DNA from: Fen-1245 sp963835535
GTDB taxonomy: Bacteria; Gemmatimonadota; Gemmatimonadetes; Gemmatimonadales; JACORV01
Reading direction: 5' to 3'
NCBI GenBank assembly: GCA_963835535.1
Contig: CAWIFL010000009.1
Coordinates: forward strand, 62,001 to 126,000
DNA length: 64,000 nucleotides
Shown here: positions 10,637 to 19,243 of the stretch, piece after piece
Layout: each line of letters opens with the position of its first letter
Numbering within the stretch: the stretch's first letter is position 1
Made by a program: the position numbers and the translations under genes
Notes under the pieces: model-generated
The model's input: only the letters and a program-made list of their open reading frames with translations
The model's database searches: none
What the model was told of the DNA's origin: nothing

Positions 10637-11116
10637 ATGAAAGCTGCGGCGGCCTCTGGTCTTTCCAAGGACCAGGTCGAGGTCCTGGATCTGGTCAGGC
10701 GGACAGGTGCGTTGCCCTTGGGCGCCCTCCTCGACCGCGTGGTCGAGGCGCTGCACGCGCGGTTCCCCCATTACACCGGCGTCTACCTCTACTGGATGGA
10801 CGGCCCCGACGCGCTGGTCCTGCGCACCCACCGCGGCCGGCCGACGGAGCACACGCGGATCCCGGTGTCGGTGGGCCTCTGCGGGCGCGCGGCGCGGGAG
10901 AAGCGGACCGTGATCGTGGACGACGTCACGGCCGATCCCTCCTACCTGGCGTGCAGCCTCGAGACGAGGAGCGAGATCGTGGTGCCGATCATGCGGGGCG
11001 ACGCAGTGCTCGGTGAGATCGACATCGACGGGGACATGGCCAAGGCCTACGGCCCGGCGGATCAGCGATTCCTGGAGGAATTGGCGCGCCTGATCGCCGG
11101 GAGCATCACGTCGTAG
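10637..11116 (+). CDS. GAF-domain protein similar to free methionine-(R)-sulfoxide reductase
   Basis: 159 residues, a single GAF domain. The C-terminal half resembles fRMsr: IPVSVGLCGRAAREK, VDDVTADPSYLACSLETRS, EIVVPIMRGDAVLGEIDID. Two of the three fRMsr cysteines are kept (GLC and LAC, the latter equivalent to the catalytic one), while the third, four residues before RIPVG in E. coli, is missing. It may therefore reduce free Met sulfoxide with another resolving thiol, or act as a small-molecule sensor. Possible starts are 10604, 10634 and 10637; the last fits the -10 spacing. Its 3' end overlaps the convergent ETF-QO gene by 11 bases. Confidence 0.82.
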   Translation: MKAAAASGLSKDQVEVLDLVRRTGALPLGALLDRVVEALHARFPHYTGVYLYWMDGPDALVLRTHRGRPTEHTRIPVSVGLCGRAAREKRTVIVDDVTADPSYLACSLETRSEIVVPIMRGDAVLGEIDIDGDMAKAYGPADQRFLEELARLIAGSITS

Positions 11117-12797
11117 TGTACTCGGGCCCGCTGCCGCCTTCGGGCGGCGTAAGCCGCCCACCCTTCGCCGAGATCGCGCCGCACTGCACGCAGTTGGGCG
11201 CGTTGACCCGCAGCCTCCTGCGCCCCGCCTCGTCGGTGATCCACTCGTACACGCCTGCCGGGCACATGTTGACCCACGCCAGGCCCAGCGTCTCCGGCAC
11301 GTCCTCCTTCACCAGCAGGTGGCTGGGCTGCGTGTCCCGTGTGCGGTTCCCCGAGGCGTAGACGCTGGAGAGCTTGTCGAAGGTCAGCTTGCCGTCGGGC
11401 TTGGGGTATTCGCGCTCGAGGAGGCGGACGCGGCGCTCGGCGTCGGCGTGGCTCGTGAACCGCCAGCCGGGAAAGACGCCGCGCGTCGCCGTCATCAGGC
11501 CGGCGAGCGCCGCCCCGGCGACGAGTCCGTCGCTGAACGCCTGCCGCATGTTGCGCACGCGGTGGAGGTCGGCGTGGATGAAGCTGCGCCGCACGGCCCG
11601 GTCATAGCCGGCCAGCGCTCCGAGCGCGGTGGGATCGCGCCCCTCCTTCAGCAGGTTGAAGATCGTCTCCGCGGCCAGGATGCCCGACCACATCGCGTAG
11701 TGGATGCCCTTGAGTGCCGGGACGTTGACCAGCCCCGCCGCATCGCCCGCCAGCAGCGCGCCGCGCACGAAGAACTGCCGGGGCAGAGCGTAGAAGCCGC
11801 CCTCGGGGATCGTTTTCGCACCCCAGCCGGCCCGCGTGCCGCCTTCGAGGATCGGGCGGATGATTGGGTGCAGCTTGAGCTGCTGGAGCAGGTCGTGCAC
11901 CGAGAGCGAAGCGTCGGCCCAGTCGAGGCCCACGACGAGGCCGATCGAGACCTGCCGATCCCCCAGCGGATAGACGAAGCTGCCGCCGAACTCGCCCGCC
12001 GCGCCGCGCCACCTGAGGGGCCAGCCCATCGTGTGGATCACGCGGTCGAGCTTCCGTGGGACGTCCCAGGTCTCCTTGACGCCGAGGGCATGGATTTGGG
12101 GGTTCCGGCCCTGGAGCCCGTAGTGATGCGTCAGCGCCGCCGTCAGATGGCCGTTGGATCCCTCCGCGAGCACCGTGGCGCGCGCGCGGATTTCCACGCC
12201 TGGCTCGTGGTTGGCCAGCGGCGTTCCGTCGCGGCCCAAGCCCTTGTCCCCCGTGAGCACGCCGCGCACCGCGCCGTCGAGGACGAGCGCCTTCACGGCC
12301 GACGTTTCGTTCAGGATGGTGACCCCGAGCCCCTCGGCCTTCTCCGCCAGCCACCGGCCGATCTCGCTGATCGAGGCGACGAAGTTGCCGTGGTTCTTCA
12401 TCGTCGGCGGCAGGAGCGGAGCGCGGATCGCCCCGGTCTCGGTCAGGAGGTAGAACGCCTCGCCCGGCACGGCGGCGCGGAACGGGAGGTCGGTGTCGGT
12501 GAGGTCCGGGAACAGCTTCCGGAAGGCGACCGGGTCGACGACGGCGCCCGAGACGAGGTGGGCGCCCGGGTACTTGCCCTTCTCGACCACGGCGACCGGG
12601 ACGTCGCCGAGCCGCTCCTTCACCTCCGGTGCGTCCTTCAGCAGCTGGGCGAGCCGGATGGCGCCGGCCAGGCCGGCGGGGCCGGCGCCCACGAACAGCA
12701 CGCCGACCTCGATCCGGTCGTCGGGGCCGGCCTCGGGGACGTGCAGGAACTCCGTATGATCGATTGTCGGGCGGTAGTCGCCGGGTCGTACGCTCAC
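11106..12797 (-). CDS. Electron-transfer flavoprotein:quinone oxidoreductase
   Basis: 563 residues. ETF-QO passes electrons from ETF (fatty-acid and amino-acid oxidation) to the membrane quinone pool. Seen: FAD site GAGPAGLAGAIRLAQ (about 36-50), YPGAHLVSGAVV, GDAAGLVNVPALKGIHYAM, and the C-terminal cluster region MCPAGVYEW then NCVQCGAISAKGGRLTPPE. The human and bacterial reference enzymes have CxxCxxC here; this protein has CVQCGAI, so the last cysteine is Ile and only three cluster cysteines remain (about 511, 537, 540). The GTG start has GGAGGT 5 nt upstream. No etfAB genes lie nearby. Confidence 0.93.
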   Translation of the reverse strand: MSVRPGDYRPTIDHTEFLHVPEAGPDDRIEVGVLFVGAGPAGLAGAIRLAQLLKDAPEVKERLGDVPVAVVEKGKYPGAHLVSGAVVDPVAFRKLFPDLTDTDLPFRAAVPGEAFYLLTETGAIRAPLLPPTMKNHGNFVASISEIGRWLAEKAEGLGVTILNETSAVKALVLDGAVRGVLTGDKGLGRDGTPLANHEPGVEIRARATVLAEGSNGHLTAALTHHYGLQGRNPQIHALGVKETWDVPRKLDRVIHTMGWPLRWRGAAGEFGGSFVYPLGDRQVSIGLVVGLDWADASLSVHDLLQQLKLHPIIRPILEGGTRAGWGAKTIPEGGFYALPRQFFVRGALLAGDAAGLVNVPALKGIHYAMWSGILAAETIFNLLKEGRDPTALGALAGYDRAVRRSFIHADLHRVRNMRQAFSDGLVAGAALAGLMTATRGVFPGWRFTSHADAERRVRLLEREYPKPDGKLTFDKLSSVYASGNRTRDTQPSHLLVKEDVPETLGLAWVNMCPAGVYEWITDEAGRRRLRVNAPNCVQCGAISAKGGRLTPPEGGSGPEYTTT

Positions 12798-12872
12798 GGC
12801 ACCTCCGTGCGTGCACGAAGGTAGCGTGACCGGCCGGCGTCCGGGAGTCTGCGGGGCGGGGGCCTCGGCCGG

Positions 12873-15800
12873 CTAGTCCGGCCCACCGGGTCGCCGGATC
12901 CCGCGGAAGTTCGGCGTCGCCTGGAAGTTCTTCAGGTCCGCGGGAAGCTTGTCCCACTGGTCGTCGCGCAGGATCGAGTGCACCTCGACGATCGAGTGGG
13001 CCACGGCGTCACGTGCCGCCTGGAACATCGGCCGGAGCTGCGGCATCAAGCCCATGAGCTTGGTCGGATCGGGGCTGGTGCCCAGCCGGTCGAAGACCCG
13101 CCTCAGGGAATCCACGCCCACGGCCTTGCGGGCGTCCAGCGAGTCGGCCACCGGCGTCAGCAGCGCGACCTGGCCCGAGTCGAGCTTCAGGGAGTCGCGC
13201 ATCGCGAGGACGACGCGGGCGGGATTCGGCAGCGCCGAGTCGATGCGGGCGATCAGCACGGACGGCGTGATCTCCGGCCGGAAGCCGCTCATCCCGAAGC
13301 CGGCCGCTCCGGCGCCCATGCCGCCCCGGAAGCCGCCGCCGGCGCGCATCGCGTCGAGGGCCTGGCGCACCCGGTCGGGCCCGATCGTCAGGCGCGCCTG
13401 GATGCCGATCTCGAACGGCGGGCGGTACGCGGTCGCCGACCCGTACGTCGCGCCGAACCGCTCGTTCACCTGGTACGAGTAGCTGTTGGTGGACGGGTTG
13501 AACCCCGTGACGTAGAGCAGCGTGCCGTCGGGCCGCGTCTGGAGGCCCCAGCCCTCAGCGCCGTTCACGCCGTGCAGCAGCTCGTCGAGCCCGCGCAGGA
13601 AGTTGAACGTCACGACCGAGATCTGGAGCCGGTGGTTGAGGCCCCAGAAGGCGGGGCGCCAGTTCAGCTGGAAGTCGAGCGACCCCTGCCACGGGCCGGT
13701 GCACGAGTTGCGGCCCGCGATCTGGCCGATCTGGCTCATCAGGCACGAGCGGACGCTCGGCGACGCGGTGGCGAGCAGTCGGGACATCCCCTGCGCCACG
13801 ACGGTGGTGTCGTTCGGTGCGAAGATGAAGGCCCGGTCGTTCCGCTGGCCGTCGCCGTTCACGTCGCCGCCGACCATCGGGGTGAACGGCTGGCCCGACG
13901 TCAGGCGCCCCACCGACGTGATCTCGAGCGCGGTGGAGAAAGGGTAGGTGATGGTGAGCACGAACTGGTGCCGGCGCTCGTAGTCGCTGCGGCCCCACTC
14001 GATGACGTCGGGATCGCCCGCCGTCGTGCCTCGCACGCCGGTCGTCTGGTCGCGGGAGCGCTGCCAGGTGTACGACAGCTGGAAGACCACCGCCGGGCCC
14101 ACGATGCCGCCCAGGCTCGCGGTGACCTGCTCCGAGGTGGTCTTGAGCCCGGAGAACGCCTCGACGACGCTGCTGAAGGCCGTGTCCATCCGCGAAGCGA
14201 TGAAGCTCGGCGCGCCCGTCGTCGGGGCGATCGCGCTGGCCGGCACATAGACGGGCCGGTTGCCTTCATTGGCCAGGGTGAACTTCGGCGTGGAGTTCAG
14301 GTTGAGGTCGGTGTAGCCGGTCTGCTCCACGCCCGAGGCGACGCTCATGTCCACGTTGAACCGCAGGAGCTGGTTCAGCCTCCGCTCCACGCCGAGCGAC
14401 GCGCGCCACGCGCGCGGCGTCTCGAAGCCCGGCGCGAGGACGGTCACGGTAGGCGCACCGGTCAGACCGCCCGACTGCGGGCCGCCACCGCTGCCCACGC
14501 ACTCAGCCGGGATCGAGTCGGTGCTGCCGTAGTACGCTCCCCAGTCGGGGAGGGGCACGGCGGAGCCGATGCAGGTGACCTGCGATTGGGACTGCCCAAG
14601 CCCCGTCGCGGCGCGGGCCTGAGCGACGAGGCTCGTGGGCGGCTGGTTCCGGAACTCACCGACGCCGCCGCGGATCACCCAGCTCGCGGGCTGGAAGAAG
14701 CCGCCGCCGAAGCCGCCGGCCCCGCCGGGGCCGAAGTTCGAGCCGCCGAGCGTCCAGGTGAAGCCGGCGCGCGGCGAGTAATGCCACTCGCTCGGGAGCC
14801 GGTCGGTCCGGAGGCCGAAGGCGGAGTCCACGGCGGGGTTGTAGGCCGGCGGATCCCCGAACGTCGCGCCCTCGAGTCGCACACCGTAGGTGAGCTGGAA
14901 GTTGCGCTGGATCACCCACACGTCGGCTGCGTAGAAGCCGAACTGCTGATCGTACGACCGGCGCTCGACGGCATCGAGCGTGCGGCGGAACATCGCCGCC
15001 TGACCGGAGTCGAGGGCGCCGAGCGAGTTGTACGTGAACGTGCCGAGCGAGTTGCCTGCGAACAGGTTGTCGCTCCGCTCCGTGAGCCACGTCGCGCCCA
15101 CCTTGATGCGGTGATGCCCCGCGCCGGGGAGCAAGGACAGCTCGTCGGCCCCCTCGAAGCTCGACGAGGTCGAGTGCGTGGGCAGCCCTGCGTTCCCGCC
15201 GAAGACCAGCGTCGTGACGCTGAGGGTCGTGTCGGGCAGGGTGGAGGCGACCTGCACGCGCCCCTGCGGCAGGGTGCTGAAGGGATCGCCGTTGTTCCGG
15301 GCGCCCTGCCAGAAGCCGTGGATCTCGTTCAGCACCGTCGAGCCGAAGTGCGAAGTGACGGTGGCCATGAACCCGCCGCTCGAGTTGGTCAGGTCGCCGC
15401 CGGTCTGCGGGAGCCCGAGCGTGCCGACGCGCGCCGGATCCTGGCTCGTCCCGTTCCAGTTCCCGCGCAGGGTCAGCGTGTGCTCGTTGCTGAGGAGCCA
15501 GTCGAAACGCGCCAGCCCCGAGTAGTTGTCGTTCGCGCGCGTGGCGCCGCCCGTCACGCTGTTGTACTGCGTTCCCTCCAGCGAGTCCACGATCTGCAGG
15601 AACCGGCTCACCGAGTCCGCGGCGACGCCGAGGTGCGTGAAATCGGTCGGGCTCCCCGACAGCAGGGTCTGCTGGGGGTCGGAGCGCAGGCGCGCCATCC
15701 CCGAGACGAAGATGAACATCTTGTCTTTGACGATCGGCCCCCCGATGCCGCCGCTGAACTGGTTCATCGTGAAGCCCTGGGTATAAGGCGAGTCGCCCGC

Positions 15801-16628
15801 GTCCACCGCGAGGTTCGGGTTCCGGTAGTTGAACATCGTGGAGCCCTGGACGACGTTGCTGCCGCTGCGCGTGGTCGAGGAGACGAGGCCTCCCGAGAAC
15901 TGCCCCCGCGAGACGTCGTAGGTGCTGGTCACGACGCGCGTCTGGCGAAGCCCCTCCTGCGGCACGGTGGTGTTGCCGAAGAGGAGTCCGTCCAGCGTCA
16001 CGGCGTTCGCGTCCGGCCCGAGGCCCGCCACGGAGAAGGACGAGGCGGTGGAGTCGGTGCCGCTGAGCGGGAGCACGCCCGCCACCAGCCCGACCAGCGA
16101 CGCGAGATCGGTCGGGTCAATGGGGAGCTGGGCGAGCTGGTCGGGACTGAACGCGCGCTCGAGGGAGCCGGGCGTCGGCGCTTCGCCCCCCCGCAGGTTT
16201 TGCTGCCCCGTGACGTCGATGCCTTCCAAGGTGATGGGGCTTCCCCGCAGCTGCACGTTCCAGACGAGGCGGTCCTCGTCGGCGTCCCGCTGGACGAGCT
16301 GGATGCGCGGGGTCATGCCGAGCACCCGCACGCTCATCCGGTACTGCCCGCCGCCGTCGGTGAAGAGGATGGTGAAGCGGCCGCGCGCGTCGGTGCGCGC
16401 CCGGCGCGTCACCTGCGTCTCCAGCGAGAAGGCCTCGATCGTCGCGTCCGGGATCGGCGTGCCGTCGTCGGCCGTGATGACCCCCGTAATGATGTCGGTG
16501 CCCTGCCCGACCTGGGCGGCCGCGCGCGCGGGCGCCAGGAGCCAGAGGGCCCCAAGGAACAGGAAGAGCGGGAGCAACTGACGACGCATCATGGACCGCA
16601 CCGAGATCAGGGGACGCTCGCGAGTCAT
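12873..16628 (-). CDS. Oar-like TonB-dependent outer-membrane receptor with CpxP-like C-terminal extension
   Basis: 1251 residues. Signal peptide ending near ARAAAQ; a carboxypeptidase-regulatory-like beta domain (about 45-125: IITGVITADDGTPIPDATI); a plug-like region (about 140-260, FSVAGLGPDANAVTLDGL); then a long beta-barrel with Oar features (GGIGGPIVKDKMFIFVSG). This type imports or exports large substrates across the outer membrane. After a Gly-rich linker (about 1105) comes a helical tail (1120-1251) with DSLKLDSGQ and ILRDDQWDKLP, resembling LTxxQ repeats of Spy/CpxP. The first ATG (16628) touches AAGGAG; MMRRQ at 16592 is an equally good start. It is divergent from the secreted peptidase gene, suggesting a peptide-use pair. 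Confidence 0.88.
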   Translation of the reverse strand: MTRERPLISVRSMMRRQLLPLFLFLGALWLLAPARAAAQVGQGTDIITGVITADDGTPIPDATIEAFSLETQVTRRARTDARGRFTILFTDGGGQYRMSVRVLGMTPRIQLVQRDADEDRLVWNVQLRGSPITLEGIDVTGQQNLRGGEAPTPGSLERAFSPDQLAQLPIDPTDLASLVGLVAGVLPLSGTDSTASSFSVAGLGPDANAVTLDGLLFGNTTVPQEGLRQTRVVTSTYDVSRGQFSGGLVSSTTRSGSNVVQGSTMFNYRNPNLAVDAGDSPYTQGFTMNQFSGGIGGPIVKDKMFIFVSGMARLRSDPQQTLLSGSPTDFTHLGVAADSVSRFLQIVDSLEGTQYNSVTGGATRANDNYSGLARFDWLLSNEHTLTLRGNWNGTSQDPARVGTLGLPQTGGDLTNSSGGFMATVTSHFGSTVLNEIHGFWQGARNNGDPFSTLPQGRVQVASTLPDTTLSVTTLVFGGNAGLPTHSTSSSFEGADELSLLPGAGHHRIKVGATWLTERSDNLFAGNSLGTFTYNSLGALDSGQAAMFRRTLDAVERRSYDQQFGFYAADVWVIQRNFQLTYGVRLEGATFGDPPAYNPAVDSAFGLRTDRLPSEWHYSPRAGFTWTLGGSNFGPGGAGGFGGGFFQPASWVIRGGVGEFRNQPPTSLVAQARAATGLGQSQSQVTCIGSAVPLPDWGAYYGSTDSIPAECVGSGGGPQSGGLTGAPTVTVLAPGFETPRAWRASLGVERRLNQLLRFNVDMSVASGVEQTGYTDLNLNSTPKFTLANEGNRPVYVPASAIAPTTGAPSFIASRMDTAFSSVVEAFSGLKTTSEQVTASLGGIVGPAVVFQLSYTWQRSRDQTTGVRGTTAGDPDVIEWGRSDYERRHQFVLTITYPFSTALEITSVGRLTSGQPFTPMVGGDVNGDGQRNDRAFIFAPNDTTVVAQGMSRLLATASPSVRSCLMSQIGQIAGRNSCTGPWQGSLDFQLNWRPAFWGLNHRLQISVVTFNFLRGLDELLHGVNGAEGWGLQTRPDGTLLYVTGFNPSTNSYSYQVNERFGATYGSATAYRPPFEIGIQARLTIGPDRVRQALDAMRAGGGFRGGMGAGAAGFGMSGFRPEITPSVLIARIDSALPNPARVVLAMRDSLKLDSGQVALLTPVADSLDARKAVGVDSLRRVFDRLGTSPDPTKLMGLMPQLRPMFQAARDAVAHSIVEVHSILRDDQWDKLPADLKNFQATPNFRGIRRPGGPD

Positions 16629-16803
16629 CTCCTTATACGGCGCAGAAGTAGACTCTGCTGAGCGGCCGGCGTTAACCCCGCCCGGGCCGCTCCGCCGGAG
16701 GGGCCAGGGGGGCTCAACGGAACGGCCGCCGGCGCGTATTTTCTCCGGGAAGCTGCGTGTCTCCGCCGTCCCGAAAGCCGTTCACTTCTCCCCGCGAGAT
16801 CCC

Positions 16804-19221
16804 ATGCGCCGCGTCGCGTTCGCCCCGGTCCTCCTGCTGATCGCCTTCGTCTCCCTGCGCTCCGGCCTGTTGAGCGCTCAGGAACCCTACCGCCTGCCGC
16901 CCCAGGTCGTGGTGGACATCCTCGATGCGCCGCCGCCGCCGCTGACGGTGGTGAGTCCGGATCGCGTCTGGCTTCTCCTCGCCGACCGCGCGGCGATGCC
17001 GACCATCGCGGAGCTGTCGCAGCCGATGCTCCGCCTCGCCGGCAGCCGGATCAACCCGGCGACCAATGCGCCGTTCCGCGCCGCGACGTTCAGCGCCCTG
17101 AGGCTGGTGCGGGTCGCCGACGGCCAGGCGCGCCAGGTCGCCGTCCCGGCCGGCGCGAGAATCGGCTGGCTCGAGTGGGCGCCCGACTCGCGGCGAGTGG
17201 CGTTCGCCACCGTGGGCGCGGCGGGACTCGCCCTGTGGGTGGCGTCCGTGGACAGCGGCGACGTGCGGCCCCTGACGGCGCCGCCGCTGAACGCCGCGCT
17301 CGGTGCGCCGTGCAGCTGGATGCCCGATGCCACGGAGCTGCTCTGCCGCTTCATCGTGGACGGGCGCGGCCCGGCGCCCACGGCGTCGCGAGTGCCGGCG
17401 GGGCCGCACGTGCAGGTGGCCGAGGGCAGGGAGTCGCCCGCGCCGACGTACGAGGACCTGCTGCAGAATCCCGACGACGAGCGCGCGTTCGATTACTATT
17501 TCACCTCGCGCCTCGCTCGAGTGAACGTCGCGACCGGGGCGGTCGCGTGGCTGGGCGAGCCGGGGATCTACGACGCGGCTGATCCCTCGCCCGACGGCCG
17601 GTTCGTGCTGATCCAGCGCGTTCACGCCCCGTACTCCTACTCGGTCCCGGCGTTCCGCTTCCCGCTCGACATCGAGGTCTGGGACCGCGACGGACACCTC
17701 GTTCGCCGCATCGCCGACCTCCCGCTGGCCGACCACATCCCGATCCGAGGCGTGCGGACCGGGCCGCGCGCGCTCCAGTGGCGCCCCGACGCGCCCGCCA
17801 CGCTGGTCTGGGCCGAGGCGCTGGACGGCGGAGACCAGCGCCGGCAGGTGCCGCAGCGGGACCGCGTCGTCGCGCTCTCGTTGCCGAGCGGCGACTCCTC
17901 GGAGGTCGCCCGCACCGAGTTCCGGTTCGGCGGCCTGGCGTGGGGCGAGCGGGGTGGCCTGGCCCTGCTGACCGAGTTCGACCGCACGGCGCGCCGGACG
18001 CGGGAGTGGCTGCTCGACGCCGACCACCCCGGCGCCGAGCCGCGGCAGCTCTTCGACCGCAGCTCGGAGGACGTCTACGGCGATCCGGGCCGCCCCGTGA
18101 TGGTCCCGACGCCCCACGGCGACATGGCGATGCTCGAGTCGCCCGACGGCCGCGCCATCTATCTGGCCGGGGCCGGCGCGTCACCTCAGGGCGAGCACCC
18201 CTTCCTCGACCGCCTCGACCTGCGGACGCTCAAGACGCAGCGGTTGTTCGTCTCGGCGGACCCGTACTACGAGACCGTGACCGCCGTGCTCGATCCCGCC
18301 GGCACGCGCATCCTCACCAGCCGGGAGTCGCAGACGGAGCCGCCCAACGTGTTCGTGCGCGACCTCGGGCGCCGGCCGGCCATGCGGCAGCTCACCGACG
18401 TGCGCGATCCCGCGCCGCAGATGCGCGGCGTCGAGAAGCGGCTGGTGACCGCGCAGCGGGCGGACGGGGTCAGCCTGTCCGGTACGCTCTATCTGCCCGC
18501 CGGCTATCAGGCCGGCACGAAGCTGCCGCTCATCCTCTGGGTCTATCCGGCCGAGTTCGGCTCGGCCGACGCGGCGGGGCAGGTGCGCGGCTCCCCCAAC
18601 CGGTTCACCCGCCTCTCCGGCGGGTCGGAGTTGTACCTGCTGACGCAGGGGTACGCGGTGCTCGACAACCCGAGCCTGCCGGTGGTGGGTGGTGACACGG
18701 CGAACAACCACTACGTCTCCCAGGTGGTGGCGGGCGCGCGGGCGTGGATCACCAGGATGACCGAGCTGGGCGTCTCGGACGGGTGGCGGGTCGGCGTGGG
18801 CGGGCACAGCTACGGCGCCTTCACGACGGCCAACCTCCTCGCCCACTCGGACCTGTTCCGCACCGGCATCGCGGAGAGCGGCGCGTACAACCGCACCCTG
18901 ACGCCGTTCGGGTTCCAGAACGAGGAGCGCACGTATTGGCAGGCGCCCGAGGTGTACACCAGGATGTCGCCGTTCACCTACGCCGACAGCATCAGGCTGC
19001 CGATCCTGCTGATGCACGGCGAGGCGGACGACAACACGGGCACGTTCCCGATCCAGTCGGACCGGCTGTTCGCCGCGCTGAAGGGCCTCGGCGCCCGGGC
19101 CACCCTGGTGACGTATCCGTACGAGGCGCACGGCTATGCCGCGCGCGAGACGCTGCTCGACCGCCTGGCCCGGATGATCGAGTGGTACGATCGGTACGTG
19201 AAGGCCGCAGCGAGGCCGTAG
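16804..19221 (+). CDS. Secreted S9-family prolyl oligopeptidase
   Basis: 805 residues: signal peptide (1-24, ending LLSAQ), beta-propeller (about 60-530) and C-terminal alpha/beta hydrolase domain. Catalytic triad candidates: Ser in GHSYGAF (about 669), Asp in GEADDNTGTF (about 742), His in YEAHGYAA (about 776). It most resembles the glutamyl-endopeptidase-like S9 subgroup (VYPAEFGSADAAGQVRGSPN) and should cut short peptides in the periplasm or outside. The ATG at 16804 gives a clean signal peptide; the frame upstream is promoter DNA. A weak promoter, TCAACG (16714-16719) N17 TATTTT (16737-16742), is visible. Divergent from the Oar-like receptor, so peptide breakdown and uptake may be coupled. 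Confidence 0.92.
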   Translation: MRRVAFAPVLLLIAFVSLRSGLLSAQEPYRLPPQVVVDILDAPPPPLTVVSPDRVWLLLADRAAMPTIAELSQPMLRLAGSRINPATNAPFRAATFSALRLVRVADGQARQVAVPAGARIGWLEWAPDSRRVAFATVGAAGLALWVASVDSGDVRPLTAPPLNAALGAPCSWMPDATELLCRFIVDGRGPAPTASRVPAGPHVQVAEGRESPAPTYEDLLQNPDDERAFDYYFTSRLARVNVATGAVAWLGEPGIYDAADPSPDGRFVLIQRVHAPYSYSVPAFRFPLDIEVWDRDGHLVRRIADLPLADHIPIRGVRTGPRALQWRPDAPATLVWAEALDGGDQRRQVPQRDRVVALSLPSGDSSEVARTEFRFGGLAWGERGGLALLTEFDRTARRTREWLLDADHPGAEPRQLFDRSSEDVYGDPGRPVMVPTPHGDMAMLESPDGRAIYLAGAGASPQGEHPFLDRLDLRTLKTQRLFVSADPYYETVTAVLDPAGTRILTSRESQTEPPNVFVRDLGRRPAMRQLTDVRDPAPQMRGVEKRLVTAQRADGVSLSGTLYLPAGYQAGTKLPLILWVYPAEFGSADAAGQVRGSPNRFTRLSGGSELYLLTQGYAVLDNPSLPVVGGDTANNHYVSQVVAGARAWITRMTELGVSDGWRVGVGGHSYGAFTTANLLAHSDLFRTGIAESGAYNRTLTPFGFQNEERTYWQAPEVYTRMSPFTYADSIRLPILLMHGEADDNTGTFPIQSDRLFAALKGLGARATLVTYPYEAHGYAARETLLDRLARMIEWYDRYVKAAARP

Positions 19222-19231
19222 CGCGCTTCGG

Positions 19232-19237
19232 TATATT
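19232..19237 (+). promoter_or_regulatory. -10 element 6 nt before the aconitase start
   Basis: TATATT followed by TGCAGG and then ATG at 19244. The spacing implies a leaderless mRNA, although the AGG just before ATG is too close to act as a ribosome site. No clear -35. Confidence 0.55.
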
Positions 19238-19243
19238 TGCAGG

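Noticed and set aside
12978..16661. 1227-residue open frame on + opposite the TonB receptor
   Set aside because: Antisense shadow in GC-rich DNA; composition of Arg/Val/Glu/His repeats, no family match.
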